Source: Halopiger xanaduensis SH-6 (GTDB taxonomy: Archaea > Halobacteriota > Halobacteria > Halobacteriales > Natrialbaceae). From it: DNA of 64,000 nt. A program made the translations under genes and the position numbers. Where the stretch lies: the NCBI RefSeq assembly GCF_000217715.1, contig NC_015659.1, positions 1 to 64,000 on the forward strand. The letters are read 5' to 3'. The notes beneath the pieces are model-generated. The model was not told the DNA's origin, did not search any database, and saw nothing but the letters and a program-made list of their open reading frames with translations. This document shows positions 58,100-64,000 of the stretch, piece by piece. The first letter of the stretch is position 1, and each line of letters starts with the position of its first letter.

Positions 58100-59122
58100 T
58101 TAGAACGGCAGCAGGTCGCCGAACGAGAACGAGGTGAACGCGTCGGTGCCGAACGCCGAGAACGCGTCCATCACGCCCATGTCAGCGGACTCAAGGAAGA
58201 TCGAGCCCATGTCGGACTTGTCGAAGTCCTGACTTGCGGCCGTGTAGGACTCGGATTCGATGAAGACGTCCATCTCCGAGTTGCCGTCTTGGGCGTCGCC
58301 GGTGTGGATAGTCCACGAACCGTCGCCGTTGTAGACAGCGTAGGTGTCGCCGTCCGAGACGACGTCCGTGTCAGCCTCCTCGTAGAACGCGAGGATCGGC
58401 GTGCCGTCAGCGGCGACCGCAGCGCCGGTGATGACGTCGCCGGACTCGAGGTCGTCGCCCATCGCGTCTTCGAAGACGCTCGAGCCGTTTTCAGTGTCGT
58501 CGTAGACGGTGACAGTCGTATCGGAGCCGTTGATGCCGACCGTCTGCTCGTAGGTGTGCAGGTCGTTCGGCTCCTCGTCGCCGAGAAGTCCGAACGAGAA
58601 CGTGTTCCACGAACTCGCTTCGACGTCTTCGATCGTGGCGCTGTCATCGTCGACGTTGGTGACGGCGTACGTGCTCGCGAACTCGAGGTCCACGTTGAAC
58701 GTGTCCATCGAGGTCGTCTCGTTGCCGTCAGCGTCCTCGCCCCACGCGTTGACCGTGATGGTCGTGTTTGCGCCCGCGTCGCCGGGGAGCTTCTCGAGTT
58801 CCGAGTGGCTGACGTTGAACGTGTAGCTCGAGTTCGTGCCGTCCACGTCGGCGGACGTCTCGTAGTACTGCTCACCGTCGTACGTGATGTTCAGCAGGGC
58901 AGTACTCGTGTTATCGGTGCTGAAATCGGTGCCGTCACTCGAGAGATCGTACTCGAGGTGATCCGATGCGTTTGCTTCGAAGCCGGTAGCGGAATCAGAA
59001 CCGTCGCCGGCCAGCGTGGTTGTTTCAGCAGCGACACCGCCGGTAAACGCCATGCCGACGGCCGAAAGGGCCAGCATGGCGACCATGAACAGCGTTGCGA
59101 CTCGCTTGAGGTTCGTTGTCAT
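58100..59122 (-). CDS. Secreted acidic surface protein
   Basis: A 340-residue protein. Signal peptide about 1-31 (RVATLFMVAMLALSAVGMAF), then a very acidic Asp/Thr/Ser-rich beta-type ectodomain with many N-glycosylation sites (NASD, NTSTA, NITY, NSSY, NVSH, NTTIT, NETT, NGSD). The C-terminus is hydrophobic/aromatic (AFTSFSFGDLLPF). Abundant surface or virion-protein character. A strong stand-alone 5' gap (about 160 bp) precedes it. Could be the main coat or spike protein. Confidence 0.6.
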   Translation of the reverse strand: MTTNLKRVATLFMVAMLALSAVGMAFTGGVAAETTTLAGDGSDSATGFEANASDHLEYDLSSDGTDFSTDNTSTALLNITYDGEQYYETSADVDGTNSSYTFNVSHSELEKLPGDAGANTTITVNAWGEDADGNETTSMDTFNVDLEFASTYAVTNVDDDSATIEDVEASSWNTFSFGLLGDEEPNDLHTYEQTVGINGSDTTVTVYDDTENGSSVFEDAMGDDLESGDVITGAAVAADGTPILAFYEEADTDVVSDGDTYAVYNGDGSWTIHTGDAQDGNSEMDVFIESESYTAASQDFDKSDMGSIFLESADMGVMDAFSAFGTDAFTSFSFGDLLPF

Positions 59123-59281
59123 TGGAATTGTGTTGTGAATGAAGTGGTTGGTTGGCGGACGGTACCTCGAGTCCTCCCGGGTAGGGGTATCGGGTGGTGG
59201 TTTCGGCGGCGGGACGGTTGGCGGCGGCGGAACGCCTCCGGTTTCGAAGGGTTGTGGATGGATCATGGATGGATCACTCTG

Positions 59282-60325
59282 TTAGGATTGGTTGACCTCG
59301 AGCCAGAACACGTCGCCGCTGTTGACGCCGACGGTTGCGAGGTCATCCGTCCCGTCGCCGTTGAAGTCGTGTGCATACACGTCATCTTGGGCCTTCGCGC
59401 TTGAGGACGAATCTTCGAGGACCCAGTCGCTGCCGTCGTGGATCCAGAGTTCCTGGTCGCCGGCCGTGTCGTTGAACAGGAACAGATCCGAAACGGCCGA
59501 CTCAGACCAGTTGTGCGCGAACGCGTTGTTGTACGCGTCACTCGAGCCCTGGAACTGGCTCACCGTGTAGTCGGTACCGTCATACTCCGAGATCCAGACG
59601 CGGCCGCTTGCGGAGTTGGGCGACTCGTGCGAGACCAGATCCGTCGTGGTGCCGTCGCCAGTGAAGTCTGCGAACGAACAAATCAGGTGCTGGGTCCCTG
59701 TATCGTAGCTTCGCGTCGTCCACGTGTTCGTCGGGTCGCCGGGATTCTCGAGGACGTGGATTCCGCCCTCGTAGTGTGAGTGGGCGGCCCGACATGAGAC
59801 GACGAGGTCGGTCGCGTTGCCGTCACCCGACATGTCGGCCATCCTGTAGGGCAGCCAGAACGCGCCGCCGAGTTGGGCGATCTCGTACTGCGACCAATTC
59901 GCTGCATCGAGTGGATCGCCGCCCTCGAAGTCTTGGAACCGGACGCCGTAATTGCCCGTATCACTGCTTGGCGACCCTTGGACCGTGTAGACGAGTTCTG
60001 GATCGCCATCGCCGTCGATATCGAAGAACCGGACTGTCTGTGTGTACTCGGCGGTATCGTCGAGCATGACAGTCGACCACGAGCCTGTCGGGTCGTCGGA
60101 ATCCGGAACAGCGAGGTGCAGCTCGCCGACTTTCTGGTCGCAGATGCCAATCTCGTAGTTCCCGTCGCCGTCGATATCGCCGACGCCGGTGCCTTCGACT
60201 TCGTCAAATCCAGTGCCGACGGTGTGCTGGGTCCATGTATCGGGGTCGCCGCCTTGCTCGTACCACCAGACGTCGCCGCCGGTGCCGTTGCCGACGATCA
60301 TGTCCTGTGTCCCGCTTGCGGTCAT
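59282..60325 (-). CDS. FG-GAP/VCBS beta-propeller (frame-shifted second half)
   Basis: 347 residues from ATG 60325, or about 372 if entered by frameshift from the frame above. Repeated DIDGDGNYE, FDIDGDGDPE, DMSGDGNAT, DFTGDGTTT and DFNGDGTDD calcium loops define a seven-blade-like FG-GAP propeller, an extracellular adhesion fold. Sequence upstream of ATG 60325 in this frame (SWSLTKHTVDSGL...) already continues the repeat pattern back to the slippery site, so the ATG is unlikely to be the true beginning. No signal peptide of its own. Confidence 0.75.
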   Translation of the reverse strand: MTASGTQDMIVGNGTGGDVWWYEQGGDPDTWTQHTVGTGFDEVEGTGVGDIDGDGNYEIGICDQKVGELHLAVPDSDDPTGSWSTVMLDDTAEYTQTVRFFDIDGDGDPELVYTVQGSPSSDTGNYGVRFQDFEGGDPLDAANWSQYEIAQLGGAFWLPYRMADMSGDGNATDLVVSCRAAHSHYEGGIHVLENPGDPTNTWTTRSYDTGTQHLICSFADFTGDGTTTDLVSHESPNSASGRVWISEYDGTDYTVSQFQGSSDAYNNAFAHNWSESAVSDLFLFNDTAGDQELWIHDGSDWVLEDSSSSAKAQDDVYAHDFNGDGTDDLATVGVNSGDVFWLEVNQS

Positions 60326-60361
60326 GTCGATGAGCGAGAAGCCGTCTGGATCGGAGAGGCC

Positions 60362-60406
60362 GGAGTCGACCGTGTGCTTGGTCAGACTCCACGACGTCAG
60401 TTTCCC
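60362..60406 (-). promoter_or_regulatory. Candidate -1 ribosomal frameshift site
   Basis: Minus strand: GGGAAAC (60406-60400) is in the X-XXY-YYZ register of the upstream frame, followed immediately by its TGA stop (60399-60397). After a 9-nt spacer comes a stem: GGAGTC (60390-60385) with GACTCC (60367-60362), and GACC (60383-60380) with GGTC (60371-60368). A single T bulges, and the loop is 8 nt. Slipping back one base gives GGG AAA CTG ACG TCG and opens the propeller frame. Confidence 0.6.
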
Positions 60407-61155
60407 GAATCACCCGGCATGCCGTAATCAGCAGCCAGACGGAAATCGTCGTACACACCATCGGCGCGCTTTTTGTACCCGAAGTTCGTCCCGGTGTATG
60501 TACTGTCCGTCGCGGAGAGTGTGAGCACAGAATCGTCAGACAGATCAGTGATATCGACTTCAATATCAGTGCTGTTCGAGTAGATATCTACCAGATACCA
60601 CTGCCCGCTCGTCGGTGACCCGCCAGTGTCCAGATCGGTGAAGGAACTACCATCCGTTTTGACTAGTCTGAACGAGCCGGTATTGACGTTAATTGTGAGT
60701 CCATAACCGGTGTAATCGCTGTTCCACGTCGTTCCAGATTCGCCGAAGAACAAGATACCAGGCGCTGCCCCGCTCGAGGGGGCATAGACATACCCTTGTA
60801 TCCAGTCACCGCGCGAGGGGTAGTTTTGAAGGCCGTCGCCACTGGTTGAGACGATACTCGTATTGTTGGTCGTCCCGTCGGCTTTGAGGCTGTTGTCCCC
60901 CTGATAAACTGGTGTTGTCGAGTCGATTCCAAATTCGCCAGTTGAGCCGCTGTATCGGTCAGATACCGAGCCACTCCATTCGAACTGGTCGATAACGGAA
61001 GTCGGTTCTGTGGCAACCTCCGCTAATCGGATAATTCCGTTATCGTTGACGAGATTACTTCCAAGTGTGACGGTCGACCAGTCGGAGATGTCGATCGTTT
61101 CGTTCGTCGGACTCGAGCGATTCGTCTCAAGGGTGCCGCTTGTTTCGTAACTCAT
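60397..61155 (-). CDS. Lectin-like (ConA/LamG-type) domain, first half of split protein
   Basis: 252 residues. About 65-245 is a beta-jelly-roll of the LamG/ConA-like kind (SLKADGTTNN, GDWIQGYVYAPSSGAAPGIL, GYGLTINVNTGSFRLVK, QWYLVDIYSNSTDIEVDI, FGYKKRADGVYDDFRLA). It ends ...MPGDSGN at TGA exactly after GGGAAAC. By -1 frameshifting it would continue into the FG-GAP propeller to give about 624 residues. Probably a host-recognition or attachment protein. No signal peptide is visible. Confidence 0.7.
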   Translation of the reverse strand: MSYETSGTLETNRSSPTNETIDISDWSTVTLGSNLVNDNGIIRLAEVATEPTSVIDQFEWSGSVSDRYSGSTGEFGIDSTTPVYQGDNSLKADGTTNNTSIVSTSGDGLQNYPSRGDWIQGYVYAPSSGAAPGILFFGESGTTWNSDYTGYGLTINVNTGSFRLVKTDGSSFTDLDTGGSPTSGQWYLVDIYSNSTDIEVDITDLSDDSVLTLSATDSTYTGTNFGYKKRADGVYDDFRLAADYGMPGDSGN

Positions 61156-61159
61156 GGTA

Positions 61160-62224
61160 TCACTCTCGTAGTTCGTCGATGTTGTCCGCGCCGTACCACC
61201 CGATCTGCTGACCCAAATTTAGCCAGATGTCGGTCAGCGAGAACACGCCGTCGTTGTCCCGCCAATCGCTCGCGGTCGCGAGCTGCCACGGGTTCTCAAC
61301 GGCTGTCGTATCCGGCCCGAAGTTATTCGACTGCCACGTTTCCCGAACTTCGCCCCACGATTTCAACTCAGCAAAGTGGCCGGTCGCGTCGGGTGTATGT
61401 CGGTAGTGGTTCCACCCCGAAACGACCGTAAACGTCGCGTGAGTCGGCGTGTCCGTGCGGCGTTGCTCGAGGTCGTCCTCGCTTGGTTGGATCTCTGCGG
61501 CTTCGAGGTTGTAGCCGCTGTAGACGATGCGCTCGAGTTCGTCGGTCTCGCTGTTGACGAACACGTAGATCGGGTCGTGGTCGCCGATCGCACTCCCGAG
61601 TGCGTTATCGCCAACCGGCAGTGATTCGCCGCTGCTGACCTTACTCCAATAACAGAGGACGTCAGTGTCTTGGTCCTCGGACGTGGCGACGTAGCCATAG
61701 AGGCCGTCGAACGCCTGTCGCGTCGCGTCGTCCATCTTGAGCAGCGGTTGGAACTGCCGAAGCCGGTACTCGTCCCAGACGATTTTGGCGTCGTCTGGTT
61801 TTGCTGACCACTCTTTTTTCGTCGTGTAATTGACGAACTCGAAGTCCTCTGGGTCCGGCGGCGGGACTTCGAATACCAGCGGTGTCTCGAGTTCCGGCGT
61901 CGAGTCGCCGTCGGCGGAAAAATCCAGCGTGAACTCATAATAATAGTCACCTGTACCCTCGAGACCATCGTAGACTAGCGTCCCGCTGTTGTCAGCGGTG
62001 ACGGTCTGGCTGTTGATCGGCGTCGACGAATCCGAAGTATCGTACTCGTCGACCATCGCATCGATCGACGTCCCCGACGGGATCGTGCCGTTGATCGTGA
62101 GTTCCGGTTCGCCTGAATCCGTGGCGGCAACCCGTTGGGTGACTGCGATCCCACCGACTGCCGCCGCGCCGGCAGCGCCGATACCGAGTAATGCCTCTCG
62201 TCGTGTGAGTGAGTGTCCTGTCAT
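61160..62224 (-). CDS. Tat-exported protein, paralogue A
   Basis: A 354-residue protein. Twin-arginine signal TRREALLGIGAAGAAAVGGI (about 7-26). An extracellular beta domain (about 38-125) precedes a domain shared with the next gene: LYGYVATSEDQD, CYWSKV, GDHDPIYVFVNSET, IVYSGYNLEAAEI. Function unknown; a secreted structural or enzymatic part of the surface apparatus. Located 4 bp upstream of the lectin-like gene. Confidence 0.65.
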   Translation of the reverse strand: MTGHSLTRREALLGIGAAGAAAVGGIAVTQRVAATDSGEPELTINGTIPSGTSIDAMVDEYDTSDSSTPINSQTVTADNSGTLVYDGLEGTGDYYYEFTLDFSADGDSTPELETPLVFEVPPPDPEDFEFVNYTTKKEWSAKPDDAKIVWDEYRLRQFQPLLKMDDATRQAFDGLYGYVATSEDQDTDVLCYWSKVSSGESLPVGDNALGSAIGDHDPIYVFVNSETDELERIVYSGYNLEAAEIQPSEDDLEQRRTDTPTHATFTVVSGWNHYRHTPDATGHFAELKSWGEVRETWQSNNFGPDTTAVENPWQLATASDWRDNDGVFSLTDIWLNLGQQIGWYGADNIDELRE

Positions 62225-62237
62225 GCTGTCACCGAAA

Positions 62238-63056
62238 TTAGCTGTCTTGATACCGCAGGTTGCCCCGCTCGTCCGCCGCCGTGGTCAACGGAACGTAGAT
62301 GTTCCTCGCGAACCACGCGTCGTTCGTGTCCGCACGCCACCAGTGCTGGCGGCCGTCGGCCGGGTAGAACGCGAACGGATCGACGACCGCCACGTCGCTG
62401 GTCTTCGCGTAGCGGCCGTAGCTGAACCACGGGTCACGCTTGTCGAGCCAACTACCGAACTCCGCGTAGCCCTGGACGTAGCCGCCGTCTTCGCCGTCCG
62501 GCGCCTCTACGAAGTGATTGTGCGGACGCATCTGCTCGAGCACGACATGCGTCCGCCGATCGGCGACGCGGTCCTCGATAAGATGCCCCCACTCGCCGTC
62601 GATCTCCGCGGCCATGTGGTGGCCGCCCGAATGGACGACCTTTTCTACAGACCCATCTGGAGCCTCGAAAACTATGACGGGCTCGTGATCGAGGTGGTGC
62701 TCCTCTGGACCCGCGTCGATGCCGAAGTACGAAAAGATCGATCGCTGCGTGTTCGACCGGACCCAGTAGTAGTGGGCCGTCACGTCGTGGTTCTCGCTGT
62801 CGGCCGACCAGCCGTACATCCCCGTCATGTCCTCGCGGGCCTGCTGGTTCTGCGTGACGAGTCGCGGCTGGTAGTTCTCGAGCTCCGTGAGGTCGTCGCG
62901 CGGATCGACGATGTGGTCGGGGAACTGTGGGACCGAACCGTCGTACTCGAGGTGGTTCGACTCGGATTCGTCGCTCGAGTCAAACGGGCCGAAAAACGCG
63001 GGTGCGGCAGTCCCCGCTCGGAGGACGTCACGGCGGGTCAGTTCGTCGGGTAGCAT
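62238..63056 (-). CDS. Tat-exported protein, paralogue B
   Basis: A 272-residue protein with a Tat-like start TRRDVLRAGTAAPAFFG. The core matches paralogue A in order: MYGWSADSENHD, HYYWVRS, LDHEPVIVFEAPDG, VVHSGGHHMAAEI. It has many His residues (HHLDHE, GGHHMA, RPHNHF) that could bind metal. Lies between the protease and paralogue A with 2-13-bp gaps. Confidence 0.65.
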   Translation of the reverse strand: MLPDELTRRDVLRAGTAAPAFFGPFDSSDESESNHLEYDGSVPQFPDHIVDPRDDLTELENYQPRLVTQNQQAREDMTGMYGWSADSENHDVTAHYYWVRSNTQRSIFSYFGIDAGPEEHHLDHEPVIVFEAPDGSVEKVVHSGGHHMAAEIDGEWGHLIEDRVADRRTHVVLEQMRPHNHFVEAPDGEDGGYVQGYAEFGSWLDKRDPWFSYGRYAKTSDVAVVDPFAFYPADGRQHWWRADTNDAWFARNIYVPLTTAADERGNLRYQDS

Positions 63057-63058
63057 GG

Positions 63059-64000
63059 TTACGAAAAGAGGCCACCAAGGGTGCGGCCACGAACCTCCGC
63101 GTAGCCGCGGTTGAACTCGTCGCGGGCGATTGCCGCCTCGTTGCGAACGTCTTCTTGGCTGTCCTCATACTCGTGGCCGTTGACGGCCGCCTCAACGTCG
63201 AGCAGGCCGTACTCGGTCTCGGTAACGCCTGCGTTCGGGATCGGGTACGCACAGGCGGTCAGCCGGTCCCAAATCTCCTCGTTGTCATAGCCTTCCGCGG
63301 CCAGTACGAGCGCCCCGCCAGCGACCATCGGCGCGGCCATCGAGGTCCCCGATTTGACGCCAAACGGTTCGACGCGGACGTTCATGCCCGGCGCTGCCAG
63401 TTTCGGCGTCGCATCTCGGGACTCCCCATCCGAGAGGTCGAAGTTGCCCGGGTGCGGGCCGACGTTCCCGAAGTAGGCGATCTTGGCGTCGTCGCGATCG
63501 CCGCTTTCGGGGACGTTCGTCGCGTTGACGCCGAACGCATTATCGTCGCTGGCCGGGGAAGCGACGAACGTCGTCGCGTAGCGGTCGTTGCCGACCGCCA
63601 CGACCGGGAAGACGCCCGCGTTCCACGCCTCCTCGAGCGCGTCTGCGAGCGATTGGGACCACTGCGGACTCCCGAGTGAAAGGCAGACGACGTCAGCGCT
63701 TTCGGCGACGGCCAGTTCGATACCGGCCGCGATATCCTTGACCTCGCCGCTGCCGCCGTCACCGAGGGACTTCGCGACCAGGATATCGGCCGATTGTCCG
63801 AAGCCGTTCGACCCGGCGATACAGCCTGTGACCCACGAGCCATGGCCGTCACCGTCTGCGACGGCTGACGGGCCGTCCGCGCCGACCGTCGGGTCGCCGT
63901 CTTTCGCGTAGCCCGTCGACGGATCGAGAAACCGGAGTGTTCCGCTCGAGTCCTCGAAGACCGACTCGTCGTTCGCCCCAGTGTCGATCGACTCGGCGAT
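63059..64000 (-). CDS. Subtilisin-like (S8) serine protease, N-terminus beyond window
   Basis: A partial protein, continuing past the right edge; about 313 residues are visible. Catalytic Asp in ESIDTGANDE, His in GDGHGSWVTG, oxyanion region VVAVGND and Ser in SGTSMAAPMVAGG (about residues 208-220 of the visible part), so it should be active. S8 proteases of haloarchaea are usually exported. The adjacent Tat proteins suggest it may be exported by Tat and mature or shed the surface proteins encoded downstream. The C-terminus is short, without an added domain. Confidence 0.85.
   Translation of the reverse strand: MAESIDTGANDESVFEDSSGTLRFLDPSTGYAKDGDPTVGADGPSAVADGDGHGSWVTGCIAGSNGFGQSADILVAKSLGDGGSGEVKDIAAGIELAVAESADVVCLSLGSPQWSQSLADALEEAWNAGVFPVVAVGNDRYATTFVASPASDDNAFGVNATNVPESGDRDDAKIAYFGNVGPHPGNFDLSDGESRDATPKLAAPGMNVRVEPFGVKSGTSMAAPMVAGGALVLAAEGYDNEEIWDRLTACAYPIPNAGVTETEYGLLDVEAAVNGHEYEDSQEDVRNEAAIARDEFNRGYAEVRGRTLGGLFS

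Noticed and set aside
61989-63053. Long plus-strand frame opposite the Tat-exported genes
   Set aside because: Val/Arg-rich mirror of genes with clear signal peptides; no motif of its own.
1-64000. CRISPR arrays, rRNA genes, complete tRNA genes and insertion sequences
   Set aside because: No regularly spaced direct repeats, rRNA stretches, full cloverleafs or transposase motifs were recognised; only the three partial tRNA-like elements.

Overview
This window is haloarchaeal DNA. It is GC-rich with acidic (Asp/Glu-rich) proteins, CTCGAG-rich codon use, TTTAAA-type TATA boxes close to start codons, twin-arginine signal peptides, and archaeal replication proteins (Orc1/Cdc6, MCM). About the first 4.5 kb looks like ordinary chromosome (surface-glycan genes: SpsF-like cytidylyltransferase, GT-B-like transferase, sulfatase-fold enzyme). 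The rest, to the right edge, reads as one large mobile element (provirus, conjugative element or integrated plasmid). It consists of dozens of short genes packed with ATGA/TAATG overlaps, with a tyrosine integrase, a partition locus, its own replication genes, DNA methyltransferases and a long cell-envelope operon. No element end was located.

Layout. 4.6-8.7 kb: small proteins, Orc1/Cdc6, a wHTH repressor-like gene and a control region with nested inverted repeats. 8.9-19.3 kb: coiled-coil protein, MCM helicase, HTH, a structured mRNA leader, two zinc proteins, a cytosine-C5 methyltransferase, a string of small proteins and a HerA-like ATPase. 19.7-24.6 kb: plus-strand operon of small proteins headed by a PadR-like regulator. 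24.9-26.4 kb: parA plus acidic partner, bracketed by near-identical 22-bp repeats. 26.5-36.6 kb: mostly minus-strand small genes (zinc ribbons, RHH, nucleotidyltransferase, DUF1643, DUF4326), with a short plus-strand group at 31.7-33.4 kb that includes a DEDD exonuclease. 36.9-41.5 kb: plus-strand Cas4-like nuclease, DUF6884, a TGT/DpdA-like protein and a DNA methyltransferase. 42-43.3 kb: integrase. 43.3-64 kb: one long minus-strand series. It holds a Topo VI-A/Spo11-like TOPRIM protein, a stand-alone MCM N-terminal domain, a HerA/FtsK-like ATPase, at least eight membrane or secreted proteins, a lectin-like/FG-GAP protein split by a probable -1 frameshift, two paralogous Tat-exported proteins and a subtilisin-like protease that runs off the window.

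How it may work together. The first half replicates, partitions, modifies and regulates the element. The minus-strand half looks like a surface-exposed DNA-export, virion or vesicle apparatus: a tyrosine DNA-cleaving enzyme, a DNA-remodelling MCM-N protein, a pumping ATPase, membrane proteins, secreted adhesin-like proteins and a protease. I did not recognise it as any described archaeal conjugation or virus system. The most checkable new signals are: a GGGAAAC slippery site with zero-frame stop and downstream stem at 60.4 kb; three D-arm-less tRNA-like elements lying exactly between genes of the envelope operon; a hairpin leader plus operator shared by four genes at 36-38 kb; a switch-like leader at 12.06-12.15 kb; and three proteins carrying MCM N-terminal modules.
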